NCBI RefSeq assembly: GCF_020509005.1
Contig: NC_063019.1
Location: 3,968,001-4,032,000, forward strand
Origin: Fulvia fulva
Lineage: Eukaryota > Ascomycota > Dothideomycetes > Mycosphaerellales > Mycosphaerellaceae
Direction of reading: 5' to 3'
DNA: 64,000 bases
Position numbers and translations under genes: made by a program. Every line of letters begins with the position of its first letter. Position 1 is the stretch's first letter. This document shows positions 31,601 through 45,400 of the stretch, piece by piece. The notes beneath the pieces were generated by a model, which was not told where the DNA came from, searched no databases, and was given only the letters and a program-made list of their open reading frames with translations.

Positions 31601-32580
31601 ATAGACCGACGGCTAGACCGAAATTACGAACGCTATCCTCGAATAGGTCCTCTGTTACTTCGTCGACTACTACTAGAAGGATTGGCCTTAGTATATCCCT
31701 AAGGTAGAGTTCGCTACTCGTAACTAGGACTCGGAGACTACTAGCTACTCTCCCTTCTATACTACGAGAGGTTACTACCCTCGTATAGGTATAGAACTAG
31801 AAGAGCCTCTCCCGCCTACCGAAGACGTAAACGAGTAAGTAGTAGACGAGTTCGCTACTATACTCTTTTAGATCTATAAAGAAGTCTACGACGAGATAGT
31901 ATACGTATAAGTAATCTACGAGGATCAAGCTAATCGTCGTCGCTAGCTAGCTCCCGACTACTAAGTAGGCGATATAGTATACCTTAACTCTAAGAACATT
32001 AAGACGGACCGCCCCTCTAAGAAGCTAAGCTAGAAAAACCTAGGTCCTTTTAAGATCACCGAGCGTATTAGTTTATACGCCTACCGTCTAGCTCTTCCCG
32101 TAAACATAAAGATCTACGACGTCTTCTATCCCGTACGCCTTCGGCCGTCGGCTAAGGACCTATTCCTAAACTAGAACTAAGACATACTAGGTCCTCCCGA
32201 TAAAGTAGAAGTCGACGAGCCGGTTAACCTACCTTCTAACGACTATACCGTCCGTAAGATCCGGGGAATCCGCGTAGAGCCTAACGACGTTAAAGGGCTA
32301 CCGCTAATTAAGTATAAAGTCGAATAGTAAGGTTGCCCTAAGTAGGATATCTTATAGGAACCTATCTAACATATTATCTTTAATCGTTAAGTAATCGAAG
32401 AATACTACGCCCGCGTAGACGGCCTAGAGGTTAATATCGGTAGGCTTTTCGAATCTAAGCTCTTCGACGGGGCTTACTAATAGTATATCGACTATAACAT
32501 TAGGCCTAAGCCTAGTACTAAAGCTAAATATCCTCGATATATAGAACTACTACGGCTTTATAGGAACTTAGCTTTGTTCG
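28601..32580 (+). pseudogene. Inner element pol, RIP-inactivated
   Basis: The protease region with LIDTSVLGESFID is near 28730. Reverse transcriptase runs from about 29340; an open fragment at 29365-29565 reads [19 protein letters not shown] and [10 protein letters not shown], and YIDD is at 29807-29818. RNase H begins near 30240, with [20 protein letters not shown]. The integrase zinc region (HLGVAKTYKLL, with the HHCC cysteines lost) is near 31115, and the integrase core has ITIDFITDLP near 31310. A chromodomain-like C-terminus lies near 32300-32410. Frequent stops and at least one frame change near 30140 make it non-coding. Confidence 0.8.
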
Positions 32581-32590
32581 GGGGGGCTAC

Positions 32591-33147
32591 TATTATAGTC
32601 TCTCTATAGAGTATATAGAAGGTAGGGACAGAAGAGCCTTAGAGTGCTTAGAAGTCGTTAAGAAGTAAAATTCTAGCTTAGTATATAAGCGCTAAGAATT
32701 ATATACCCCGTAACATTTACTACGGGACCTAGCCCTCCAAATTTACTACTCTACTAAACCTTAATAGATTTACTTCGGCTCGTAGCTATATAACTTACGG
32801 TACTCCCGCGAGTACCCGCGACTACGCTAGACCCTAGAAGAAGCACGTAGAAGACTCGGAACGTAGGGCAGGTTAGAATAAGGTTTTAAGTAAAGCTACT
32901 AAGCGCGGCTTCGTATAGGTTAGCCCTATTAATACGGGGACACGTACTCGCGAGGGTCTAGCCCTATTAATACGGGGATATATACTCGCGAGGGTCGCGT
33001 ATAAGTATCCGGCCTTCCCTAGGCCTCTCTTACTTTCTTCGTCTTTCGTTTTATATAGCAATTATACTATACCCTTTATATCTATACTTCGTACCTATAT
33101 TCTCGCTTTTATTCTTATATCTTATAGGCTAGGCTCTCGCCCTAATA
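32591..33147 (+). repeat. Inner element, 3' LTR (557 bp)
   Basis: A copy of 26785-27340, here starting TATTATAGTC where the left copy has TGTTATAGTC, a G-to-A change. It ends CCTAATA, followed by CGGAC. Confidence 0.88.
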
Positions 33148-35280
33148 CGGACTAATTAAGGTCTCGTCCTTACCCTAGGGATCCCTAGTCCTCTTTATCC
33201 CTAAGCTAAACGGCTAGTAGCGTATATATATCGACTATCGCGCCCTAAATGCCGTAACTACTAAAAGCAGCTTCCCCCTCCTACGTATCTAGGAGTACCT
33301 AGATACGGTCGCGAAGGCTAAATACTTTAGTAAACTAGACCTAGTCTTAGGGTACTAGTAGCTACTAATTGACTTAGCCGATACGTATAAGACTACGTTT
33401 AATACTAGGGATAGGAAGTACGAGTTCCTTGTTATACCCTTTAGGCTAACAAACGCCCTAGCCTCGTTTTAGTCTATAATAAACGAGATCCTAAGAGATC
33501 TACTTTAGAAGAAGGTCGTCGTATACCTCGACGACATCCTAGTCTTCTTAGACTCTAAGGAACAGTACAAAAAAGACCTAAAGGAGGTCTTCGACCGCCT
33601 AAAGAAAGCTAAACTATTCTACTCCCCTAAGAAGTACGATATTAGAGTCAAGTTAGTCACCTTCTACGGGCATTAGATCGAGAAGAATTCGATTAGGCTA
33701 CTATAAGACAAGATCGACGCGATTAATAGTTAGCCTATGCCTACTAATATATAGTAGATTAGGTAGTTCCTTAGCCTCGTAGGCTACTACCGCCGCTTTA
33801 TTAAGGGCTTCGCAAAACTCGTAGCACCCCTCTTAGGTCTTCTTAAGGAAAGCGACGAGTCCCTTAGGCGGAAAAAGCGTCGCCTAGTACGATAGAACGC
33901 CTAGTACGTATACGCTTTTAAGAGCCTAAAGCTTACGCTAATCTTAGGGCCTATACTAATCCCGCCTAACCCTAAGAAGCCCTTTATAATTAAGACTAAT
34001 ATATCTAAATAGGCTATAGGCGCTACTCTCTATTAAATAGGAGCTAATAACTAGCTATACCCTATAGCCTTCTCTAGAAGGAAGCTTTAGGGAGCCGAGC
34101 TAAATTACCTAGTTCACGAAAAGGAGGGCCTAGTAATTAAGGAAGCCCTCCGAACCTAGGATAACTACGTAGAAAATAGCTATACGGTTACGATCCTAAC
34201 CGATTACTAGTCGCTTAGGTACTTCAATAGTACTAAGGGCTAGAGTAAGAGGATCGTACGATAGGCTAAAGAGTTTTAGTAATATAACTTAGATATTAGG
34301 TATCGTAAGGGAGAAGAGGCAATCGTTCCCGATACGCTCTCCCGTCGGCCTAACTTTATCGTAGAAGGACCTACTAACCTAGCTTAGCTAGTTAAGCAAC
34401 TCGTAGCTATAAGATTCAAAGCTAACGAGACCGACTTATTCCCTAAACTAATAAGGTAGTTCAAGTTAACGGGACAGATACTAACTTACGGTCCCTACCT
34501 CGAGAGCTTAATTAAGGTACGAGAAGAGGAATTCGAGCTACTCCTACTAATCGACGAGTCTAAGGAACCTAGATTAGGCTTTATTCTTCTAGACGATAAG
34601 GAAATAGCGCCTTTCCTCGTACTAACCTAGCGTCTTGATCTAGTAAACTACGTATACTAGCGATACGGACACTTTACGGTACCCGGGCTAATAGGTTAGC
34701 TCGAGATAAGAGCCTAGTAGCCTAGTATAAGAAAGGACGTACGAAAGTTTATCGAATCCTACCCTAGATACTAGCTAACGTAGAAAAAGAAGCCTAATAA
34801 GCCTAAAACACGCGAGCCGCGGTTTTACTAGGTTAATAATAAGCTTAGACCCTTTAAGAGATAGGCGATGAATATTGTAGGGCCTTTACCGAAGAGTCTA
34901 CTAGGAAACGAGTATATTATTACGGCGATAGATTACGCTACGGGTTAACTAGTCGCTTAGGCCGTTCCGCGTACGGATACTAAAGCGACTATAGTATTCC
35001 TATACGAGAGAATCTACTAGGACTACGGGCTATCCCGCGAGCTCCTCTTAGACAATAGTAAGAACTTCCTAAGTAGAGTTATAAGCTACCTAATAAAGCA
35101 GTTTAAGGCTAATTATCGTCTAGTATCCCTATATTATCCTATAACGAATAGGAAGGTAGAAAACCTAAACGGTATACTAGGATCGATACTAACGAAGCTA
35201 TATATTAGTAACGATATTAGGCTATAGGATACCTTCCTACCTAAAGTAATCTACTATACTAGATACCGCTAGTATATAGA
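33148..35280 (+). pseudogene. Outer element pol: reverse transcriptase, RNase H, integrase
   Basis: This is the continuation of the outer pol after the inner element. With TAG read as Gln, RT shows VLFIPKLNGQQRIYIDYRAL and YLDD at 33524-33535. RNase H has AIGATLYQIGANNQLYPIAF and DYQSLRYF. Integrase has MNIVGPLPKS and AIDYATGQLVAQAV near 34860-34960. It breaks off at about 35280 at a LINE insertion and resumes near 36690. Confidence 0.8.
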
Positions 35281-36690
35281 TAGATAGATATTTTATTAAG
35301 CTGTTGTAGTGCCCTTTGACCTATATAGCTATACTATCTTGTTTTCGTATATATAGAGGGGAAACCGTGTTAGTAAAAACCCCTCCTCCTTCCCGCCTGT
35401 CTTTTCCTCCTAGTTATTGTCTTAATTTTCCCTTATTAGGGGTACGCTAGTGTTATAGGCCTGCCCTAATAACTACCCTATCTGCTACCCCCTAGCTTCC
35501 GCCTCTTGTCTATCCACTCCTCCGTCTCGCTAGCGAGGCTAAACTGCTAGAAGTATCCCTACTATAGTATCTACCGAGAGATTCGGCGAATGTTACCTTT
35601 GTCCCTAATAATTGACTTATAGTCTCTCCTTCCCGCTTAGTGCCTCCAATTTCCCCTACCTCTCGCCTACTACGGGCATCGTAGTAGCATATGTTCTAGG
35701 TTTTGCGATAGGTAGCTATACTAGTAGGCTGGGCTATAGATGTCTAGTACGCGTCTTCTAAATAGGTAGGTCCTTAACCTAATATATTCGGACCTAATTT
35801 GGATCGCTATGCTTGCCTCGGCCCTTATTAGGTCCCTATATAGCTAGTAATTGTGTCTCTAGAAGGCTCGGAGCGCTATCGGGCCTATTGTCTTAGGGGG
35901 TTTCCTTTTCTAGTCCTACTCCTATAGGTAGCTCGCTATCTATTCCGCTAGGCTTTAGGTCTTAGCCTTGCTCCCGCCGGCCTAGCGAGCCCTACGCTCC
36001 TCCTCTTTTTGTGCTAGCTATTTGGTGCTTGTCTGTATAGCCGTAAAGGTAGTAAGGTCATCCTCTTTTTGGCTTGTCCTATGTCCGGCCCCTCTCCGGT
36101 AGTAGCTTTCTATCTTATTCTTTGCCTCCTAGATCGTAGTTTATACTAGGTAACCTATCGTCCTTACCGCGTATTGAATTCTTATTCCCCGGATGTACTA
36201 GCCGATTAGTAGTATTTCTGTCTCCATTTCTACCGTGCTTATTAACGTTGTCTTATATACGCCTAGTACCCTACGTAGGTTGCCTACCTATGTCCTATTT
36301 AGGGGTTGCTCTATCCGTTTCGGGCTCGGCTTGCCTACGCCTCCTGTTCCCTAAATCTATACGCCGTATAGCATAGCTAGTCTAACGATCGCCTTATATA
36401 TTACTCTTGCCTTATCGAATGTTACTCCCTATATAGATGCCGTAAGTCTCTTTATTAAGGCTTCGTTAACTTGTACTTAACTCTAGGCTTTCTTAACCTG
36501 TATATTCTAGCTTAGCTTCGGGTCGAGCTAGATCCCTAGTACTCGTAGCTCCGCTAATAGCTTTGTCTCGTAGCCTTAGATTCTTACCGCCGCCTTTATA
36601 TTATAGTATGTTCTCGCTTTACTAACCGCTAGTATATAATAACCTACCTTAGCCCCTTCTACCTTATATATAGCTAACACCTACGAATCC
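35281..36690 (-). mobile_element. LINE (non-LTR retrotransposon) 3' fragment, RIP-inactivated
   Basis: On the minus strand, with stops read as Gln, the sequence gives the C-terminal part of a LINE reverse transcriptase region: ELRVLGIQLDPKLS, RLTASIQGVTFDKARVIYKAIV, RRVLGVYKTTLISTVEMETEILLI. That is the usual block after the catalytic domain in Tad-like fungal LINEs. It splits the integrase of the outer element. The catalytic part of RT is missing, so it is 5'-truncated, as LINE insertions often are. End positions are good to about 20 bp; I found no clear target duplication. Confidence 0.65.
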
Positions 36691-37200
36691 TAGAAGATGA
36701 GAACGAGCTACAAGCTAAGAATATATTAGTTAACGACTATAGAAAGCGTCTCGTCCGCGTCCGCTATACGCGTTAGCTCGTAAATAAAAGACTAATTTCT
36801 CGAGCTTAGACTAGGAACCTAATAAGTCTAAAGTTGCTTCCGCCGGAGGTATAGCTAAGACGTAAAGTCGGAGAATAGGTCTTACTAATAAACCTAGATC
36901 CGCGTAAGCTAGAACCTAAGTACTTTAGACCCTATAAGATCCGTAAAGCGAGCTTCTTAGGGACGTATACACTTTAGACCCCTACGGGTAGGATTCTAAG
37001 GCATCTCGTCTATAGGAATAGGCTTATATTAGCCGTATATAAGGATCTAGCTAAATTCTAGTATTGGTATCTAGCTAGGAGACTTCTAGATAGGTCCGGT
37101 ATTTTAGAAGATAAGCTAGAACTTAAGGAAGTTCTAGGTCCTAGTTAAGACACGAGTCTTAATCTAAAGGACCTTTTAACTATACCGGAGGCTAAGTAGT
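36691..37200 (+). pseudogene. Outer element integrase C-terminus
   Basis: The frame reads ENELQAKNILVNDYRKR and then KLEPKYFRPYKIRKASFLGT followed by GRILRHLVYRNRL, the beta-barrel C-terminal domain of Ty3-type integrases. It continues the frame interrupted by the LINE. Confidence 0.65.
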
Positions 37201-39085
37201 TAAAGGAATAAGTTAAACTCTAGACTACGAAAGAACGTAGCTAACCTTACGTAGGAGCGTAAGGGTTCTTAGTAGGGGAGGAAGGTTAAAGAAGAGAAGC
37301 TAACTTACTAGAGTAAGTTTAGCGAGACCTAAGAGTTACGAAGAATACTTAGAGGAAAAGGAGCGAGTAAAAGACTTTAGCTAAAGCACTTAGGTCTTAA
37401 AGGCGATCTTATTAGATTAAGTTAAGAAGAGTAGGTAAGGAGTAAGATTAGGTACATTCCCTACTACTCGAGAAGGACACTTAGGAAGATCGTTAGCCTC
37501 TATAATAAGAAAGTCCTTAGGAAGCCATCCCTACCCTAGCTAAACCCGCTAAGGTCCCGTAGGAGATACCGGTTAGGGAGATTAAAGTATTTAGCTCAAC
37601 GCTCTATCCCTAGGCCGACGAAAAAGAGTAAGCCCTACCTTAGGGAACATTACTTAGATCAAGCGTAGCGGACGAAGTTATAGCCGAACCTAAAGCGGCT
37701 AATAGCCTTTTAGATATAGATATACCGGACTTAGTAGACCCGGAGGTTAGATAAGCTAACCTATCGTAGTAGCTACTTTAAGAAGCCGAGGTAGTAGCTA
37801 AGACCGCTCGCCTAAAGGGACTAAGGTAGCGGATAACGAAGAAGAAACTATAGGAGTAAGCCTAGTTACCGAAGCGGCGCTAAGGGAGTTAGGTCGTAAG
37901 AATTATTAATTAGGGTTATTAGTCTATAGTACTCTTAAGTTAGGCTACTCGGCTACCTATTACTCGTATAAAATAAGAACGTAGTACTAAATTATAAAGT
38001 AGCCTCGGGCTTATTATTATCTAGGCTCTTAGAGCCTTACTTCTAACCTAGGAACCGGAAATTACTAGGTACTACCTCTAGATCCTCTATATTATTATCC
38101 TCTATTATTGGTATAGGCGAACGAGCTAAGGAGCTAGATAGAACTATAGCCCCTCTCGGCCTCTCGGTAATCGAGCCGAATCGTAAAGTACGTCTAGTCG
38201 CGATTAACCGTATAAACCGCTTAGCTACTAGAAGAACGGGAGGACTAGCTATACGACCGTAGACCGTAGGCGAGGTTACGTCCGCCTCGCCCTTACCCTT
38301 AGAGTCTTCTAGGAGAGGCGTCTATACCGGAATCTCGCGGAGCTACCTAACGTAGTCGGAGGTATCGCTTAGACCCTCCTACGGCTCGTTACGGTCTAGG
38401 ATATAGCGCGGCGATATCTACCGAGGGCTACGCCGAGTCCTAGGAGCCGACTTCTTCTTAGCTAAGGCCGCGGGCTTCTTACTAGCTAAAGACACGGGCT
38501 TCTTACTAGGAGGCTTCCTAGGTACCTTAGGTATACTAGCGGACTTACTAGGCTTAGTTAGTAACACGAATAAGCCGTCGTCCTCCTTATCTAAGGTGTT
38601 CTCCTCCTAGCTGGGTCTATTTATATTAGTCTCGGCGTTCTCGCAAATAAAGGCGCGGACGTGAGCTAAGTTAGCCTTTAACGCGGCCTTTAGGCGGCTA
38701 GCGGCGTCGCGGGTAGTATAAGGCTTACGACTAACCTAGAAGACTAGACTATATATAGCTAGGGTCAGGGCGTTAATCTAAGCTAGATTACGATACTTAA
38801 ACTTAGTATTCTAGAACTAACTAGACTCCGTAACCTAAGTAATATCGTAGGCCTAGGAAAGATTAGAGAAGTTAGCTACCTTACTAGGGGTGACTAGGCG
38901 CTTAGAGTCCTTTAACCGGAAAGACCGCTTAGTATAGCTAGACTTAGTACGAGACCGGCTACGGTCGTAGGTAGAGTACTTACTAGTCTAGAAACAATTA
39001 GTATAGCCGCCGCGCTCGATAAAGGTAAAGTCGCCTATAGTATTAGGCTTAGAATCCTCCTAGTCGTATTTCTCTAGCTTACTAC
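37201..39085. other. Unassigned RIP-altered sequence of the outer element
   Basis: It is fully RIP-marked. The plus strand to about 37950 and the minus strand from about 39085 to 38000 both show long protein-like stretches once stops are read as Gln. The minus one has a Lys/Pro/Ser-rich part (KPSKSASIPKVPRKPPSKKP). It could be an extra gene of the outer element or another buried repeat. Confidence 0.4.
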
Positions 39086-39409
39086 TATAGACGACTAACC
39101 ACCCTAGTAAGCAAGGGCGCGCCTAGTGACCTTGGAATGGCTTCGCGTAGGTGTATATATTTGCTGGTCCGCGGGCCGTAAAATATATACTAAGATCCTA
39201 AAAGATAATGAATCTGAAATTCTTAGATTCCCGTATTTTTACCTTATAGAGATATTTTCGTAAATCCTAGCTTCCTACTAAGGTCGCCTCCTAGCTATAT
39301 ATATCTTAGTAGTACCCCTATACACCCCTACTACGTAATTAACCGTTAAAGGTTAACGAGATTCGACGCGCAAATTTCAGGGTCTAAAGGGGCCCTTAGC
39401 TCGTTAATA
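39086..39409 (-). repeat. Minus-strand gypsy element, 3' LTR (324 bp)
   Basis: A direct repeat of 46732-47056 with a few transitions. On the plus strand it runs TATAGACG...TCGTTAATA; the ends were TG...CA before RIP. Some TG and CA survive in it. Confidence 0.87.
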
Positions 39410-42400
39410 TATCCTCCCCTATTACGAAACTATCCCTAGTTTCACCTCCGCTACGCTAATATAGACTAAGAAACTATACCTATAAGTTATACGTAAAGAA
39501 GGCGGGTCCGGCGTCTAGTTAAATAGTCAGTCTAGAGTTATTAAGGAGATCGTAAGTTGACTCTATAAGGGCTAAGGAGGCTAAGTTAAAGTCTAGTCTT
39601 TATAGTAAGCCTACTCTCAAATCAAGGATATAGCCTAGAAATCGGTCAAGTACGCTAGAAACTAGGTACTAGAATTAGAAGCTAGTTAAACTAAGGTTAG
39701 AAACTAAAACTACTAAGTGAACTCCTTACGCCTAAGAAAAAGAAATAATAGAGTCCTATCCCTCCTTTGGCCTAAATCCTAGTGAATTTAGCTATCTCCT
39801 CTATAGTAAGGTTATAAGGCCGTACCTATAGTCTCGTCGGCTTAGATTCTAGTTCCGGAAGTATAGCAGCCCTATTAATACCTATTAGAAGTATATTGTC
39901 ATCCTCTTCGCCGTTAGATCCGGACGTAGTAGGTCTGTTCTTGTTTAGAAGATCGCCCTTTTCGACATTCTCGATATCAACCCTATCCTCTAGCGCTATA
40001 ATGTCTTTAGCGTTAGGAAGATTAAGCTCCGGGTCCGGTCTTAACTATAGGATTAGCTTTAGGTTCTCTCGGGCTTATACACCCTTTAACCTCGTACTAT
40101 TAAGCTCTTCGAGGACGTATATACTAGTCCCTAAGTACACCTTAGCTACACGATACGGCCTAAGCTAGCGGTACCTAATCTTTCTAGATAGGTCATCCTT
40201 ATACGGCTTGTCGAACTTGACTATAAGATCTCCGACCTAGAACCCCTAGAAGTTAACACTACGTTTAGTATCGAAGTATTCCTTACTTAGGGTACGAAGC
40301 CTTACTCTTCGTAACTATAACTCCTAAAGACTTATATCCCGTACCTATAACTAACGCGCCCGAATAGCTAATAGCTCCTCTGTTAATCTAATAGATCCCT
40401 ATTTATAGTTCGCCTATATTAGGTATTCTACCTCGATCGGGAGAATAGTACGATAGCTATATAGAACCTCCGCCGGCGTTATACCCGTAATTCTAGATAC
40501 CGTAGTTCTATTAGCCTAAAGCACCGTAGCAATCTATCGTTCCTAGGACTTATAGGTGTTCTTAGTAAGCTTAGCTAATATAGCTAGAACAGGTCGATAT
40601 CCTACTTCTATAGTTATATTTAACTACGGATAGTAGGGTAAGATCCGGATATACTTAATGCCTATACTAATAAGCATCCTCTCTACCTCCCCTTCGTTAA
40701 TACTAGCGTTATTAAGCACAATCTTATAGTAGTATCTATATCGGCTAAACACTATCTCGTATAGGAACTTAGTAATCGCCCGCAAATTTAGAGGCTTCCG
40801 TACGACCTTCGCCCTAATCTACCTACTAAGAGCTTCTCGGGCGATAAGTAAGTACCCGTTTCTATATACGTAGACGGGATCGTAGTACTACCTCTCTCCT
40901 ATAACCTGCTAAGTCGATAAGTACATTTCTCCTACTCTCTAGTTACCTTCGCGAAAGTTGTAAGGAGTATAAGTCCTTACCTAATTCGATACGTCGGAGA
41001 AGTAGCCCTCCTAGTAATACCGGCTAGTAATAAGATTATATACTAGTTCTATACTCCGGTGACTATACTTTTCGTAATAGTACATTACGATCTCTTTCTA
41101 AGCATTATTATCGTCTACTACTAGCTATATCGGTATACCCCTTCGCCGCTAATAAAACAAGAGCTTGTCTCTTAAGTAGTACCAAGGACTCTTCTTAACG
41201 AGGTTTCGATACTTAGCCCGGGTGACCCCTTCCGGTCGTGTTCGATATACTAGAATATAAGCTATAAGCTCAGAATTGTTACTATACTAGGGTTCGAGGA
41301 GTCGTTTACGCTCTAGAATGACGGGGGAAGTATTAAGTAGCTCGGCGTAACGGAAGAATTTGTCGTCAATTATCTTATTCATATTATCGTTAGGTTCCGT
41401 AAGCTCTTTAGCTATAGGTAGTTTACGAGACAGTACGTCCGGTCCGGAGTGCTTCTTCCTATCGACATGCCTTACTTTAAAGGTAAATAGCCGGATCTAA
41501 GTAACCTACCTTACTATTATAGAGTTTAGAATATCGGATACTAGCCGATTTAACTACTATACTAGCGTTTTAGTATCAACTTTAAGGATAAAGTCTACTC
41601 CTACGAGGTAGCGCTACACCTTCTTAAGGCCCTTTAGTACTCCGAGGTACTCCCGCTTTCCTATATTATACTTAGCCTCGTTTACGTTCTAGGTGCCGCT
41701 CTTATACCTTACCGGGTGTCTTAGTCGAGTGTTATCTAGTGATTCCTACGATATTATATAATCCTACCTAATACTACTCGTATCAATAGAAACGAAGATC
41801 CTACTAGCTCCTAGGGCGTAGGAGATAGTTACTAACGCTAGTACTGTTACTAAGAATCTTGCTAGGTTCTCCTTCGAGAACTACTTATTCTTAGTCTAGA
41901 CAAACTCGACGTCCTTCCTTAAAAGCTTATATATTGGCCGAGCGACGATCACGAACTAGGGGACCTAAATCCGGAAGTAAATATAGATCCTAATATAAAC
42001 TCGAACGTCCTTTACGTACTTTAGGGTTAGCTAGTTTAAGATCTTAGCCACTACCTTAGGATCTAGATAGCGGCCGCTCGGGCTAGTAATATCGCCTACA
42101 ATCTTTAGGGTCTTATAAAGCCACTACGACTTCTCCCCTACGACTACCGCTCCGGCCCTCTCTAGGTCCGTAAGAACAAGATTAAGGGACATAATATGTT
42201 CTACGACCTATTGTTGAAGGCTAGGCTCTACCTTAGCGTCACTTTAGTCCTTAGTAGGACCTTTTACGCCGATATCGTTAAGAAATAGTTTTGCTCGGTA
42301 AGAAATGTAGTCTATTAACACCTTAGTTACTGCCCGTACGAACTAAGTAACTGAGTTCGTCGTACCCTATAGTAACGTTATATACTATATAAGCCTAAGA

Positions 42401-45400
42401 GGCGTTATAAAGGCCGTTAAGTCTCGGCTGCTTTCGTTAAGCGTGATCTAGTCGTACCCTAAAAACAAGTCTACTAAAGAGGCTACTCTATACCTAGTAA
42501 AGTCTTCCGAGAACCCGTCCGTATCTAGGGGAATATTCGTATCCCTTATCGTTACCTCGTTTAAGAGTATAGCGGAGTTAATCAACCTATATAGTATAGC
42601 TTTACTATTTAGCTCGACCTTCTTTACTACTAAGAACTAAGTATTTGTATAAGTACCTTAACTATACTTAAGAATTCTGTTCTTAATTCGAGCGCGGATC
42701 ATCTATTCTATAATCGCTCGTAAGCTTAGGTATAACCGAATGTTCCGCGCCTACTACGGTTTGTACGTAATCGTTATAATCTTCTAAGGAGGCACAACAT
42801 TATGTCTAATCTACCGTATATAGCTAAAATTCTACGCTAGGACACCTTCTCGGTTAAAGAGCATTTCTTTAAACATTTATCTTTCCTTAGCCGAGAGAGC
42901 GATACTAACCTTAATACTAGCGAGCCTTTTAGGTATAATCCTCGAGCCGCGCTCGATACTAGAGAACTTTTTGATAAGATACCTCCTATTAAACGGGCCT
43001 TGCCCTACTAGTATTAGAGATTCCTAGTAAAGGGCCTTCCGCTTCTAATCTATATTACTATCTACTTTCGACTAAGGCCTCTCGTAAACGCTCGCGTTAA
43101 TAGGTATTTTTTTGTTAGCTTTACGCTTATATATAGTAAATATATACGGTATCCTAATACCGGGTCTATATAACCCTACGTCTCGTTTCTAAGCCTACCT
43201 ATTAATCTAGCCCTGTTTCAGGATCTCCGTACACTAGTCGCCCTATACGGAGTATATATTTGTAATGACCTACTCTTCTAGAGCGTTAGTAGTCATCTTA
43301 GCGCTTAAGTATTAGCGGTTCCCTAGTAGTCCTAGTAATTTCTTCGAATACGGGCTAAGGTCGAGGACATTTTCTCTTTATTATAATACGGGGCTGCGGT
43401 AATTCTTAAAGTAGTCGAAGACAGTCGTGTCTATAGGCTTAGGTCTTAGCTTCGTTATGCCTTCTTATCGATGTCGACGCGCCGTATTATTAGAACACTC
43501 CGCCCCTAATATATTTGCTAAGGTCTCCCCGACTAGACTCAAAAAGCGGACTTGTTTTAAAACCGGACTTCTAATGCTTATAGCGGGTCAACTACCGTAA
43601 ATCAACCCGCGTTCGTATTTTTCGAGCACTATAGAAGTTCTTAAAGAGTTTTGTACTTGTTAGTACCTATAATAGCCGTGAACATTATACTTTCACCTTT
43701 CCTACTAGCGATTGTTCCCTCCTATAATCTATCGTCGTAGTTACGGCCTATTAGTCGTACCTTCCTATACTAAGGGCGGCTAAGGATCGTAGGCGAATCT
43801 AGATTAGCGGAGACAAACATATCGATCTAGTAGTACATACTAAATACCTAAGTATTAAGCTTTGAAATTACCCCCTTAAACTTCGCTCTTCTGCCTGCTC
43901 CTCGAAAGGACAAGTAGGCGCTAGGTATAATAGGTAAGCTAAACTTATATGCTATCCTCGGGCTAATAATGTTGACTTTAGATCCCTTGTTAAGTAGGGC
44001 TCGAGTCTAACCTTTACTAGTCCTAAGCTCGGTAACTACCTAAGGGCTAGGTACTATTACAAAATCGTCTAGTATACTAGAGAGACCGATTTTTCAATGC
44101 TTTCGTACAACTCGGCGGTAGGGACAGCATCCTTACTACATAACATCGTTAAGAACACACCTATAAAGCGAGCTTAATAATTATCTCGAAAGACTTCTTT
44201 ATTAGCGCCTTCTTTATCGTCTTTATAGGTAGCGATATGACTCGTACGGACTTTAGTCCCTTCTTAGCTAGCTAACTTACGGACGGTAGTAAGCTTAGAC
44301 TACAGATCAGGGGTATTTACTACTCTCCTAAATAAGGTAGTTTTAAACTAGCGACTATACCGAAACTAGTCCCGGGTATTAACGTTTAGAAACGTAGTCT
44401 AAAGGATTTGATCAATCTAATAGGTCACTCCCTCCTCCTTAGTGACGGGCCTATCCTATATACCGTACTATCGGACGTAGTTATCAATCCTTATCGTCTT
44501 TATATTCTATAACCGTTTGCGCTATACGAATAGGGTATTAATAGGCCCTACCGGCTATTCCGAGGGCGTAGGCCTTAACTTAGCTCGAGGCTTAGGTGTC
44601 CTTCTAAGAGTCTCTCCTAACGCTACCGTTAACTAGCTTCTACTAGCCCTAGAACCGGCGTCTCTAATCATCTCTACCTCCTACTAACCGAGTTCTTCCT
44701 ACCGGATCTCTTCTTCGAGTTCTTGTCGTATAGCTTTAGCGGCCTCGGCTCGTACCCTTAATACCTATATACTAGACCTAGTTCGAGGGTTCGGGTTCTT
44801 TATAATTTCTACTAGAGCTTTGCCTCGAGATTTGTTACTCTAGATTAGGTAGGCCTTAACCTTAAACTCGTCGTAGTTTATGATCCTATACCCTTATAGA
44901 GCCGGTTGTTCTTCTTCCTTAAACTGGATCTAGTAACTACTAGCGGCCGTTAGTTACTACCTAGATCTAATATCTTAAGGGCCGTATTCTATAAGGTGTC
45001 GGTTGTTAGGTAGAGGTTTAGAGTAGTTAGGAAGCTTTACGCTTAAGACACTAGTATAATCTCGACCTATCTATTGTTTCTGAAGCGTAGGGATTTTTAT
45101 GTCCTTATTAAATAGAATCGGGCTATAGTGTTCCTTAAGCTACGGAAGTATATAAAGAAGCTTAGGTTTGCTATAGTCCCGTCGGAAGTTAAACTTAGGG
45201 GGATTTAGATCGGTCTTCTTTCCTAGGTACTACTAGTTGTTCGTCGCTAAAAAGACATACCCTTATAAGATAAGGAATAGTATCGCGGGGCACCTATTAG
45301 CCTAATGTTCCGTACTACTATAGTTATAATAGCACCTATTAAGCGCTTTAGACTACTCGCGGTTCTATAACTACGGGCGCTATATTAAGTAAACCTATAG

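Larger units (their letters stand above)
26785..33147 (+). mobile_element. Inner Ty3/gypsy element of chromodomain type
   Basis: A full-length 6,363-bp element with LTRs 26785-27340 and 32591-33147. It is inserted in the pol of the outer element in the same direction. Gag, protease, RT (YIDD at 29807-29818), RNase H, integrase and a C-terminal chromodomain-like segment follow in order. The LTRs are nearly identical apart from transitions, so it was a recent insertion when RIP struck. It is dead because of many RIP stops. Confidence 0.88.

Noticed and set aside
39896..40168. Plus-strand frame of 90 codons in the nest
   Set aside because: It is antisense to the pol of the minus-strand gypsy element and has no likeness to a protein.
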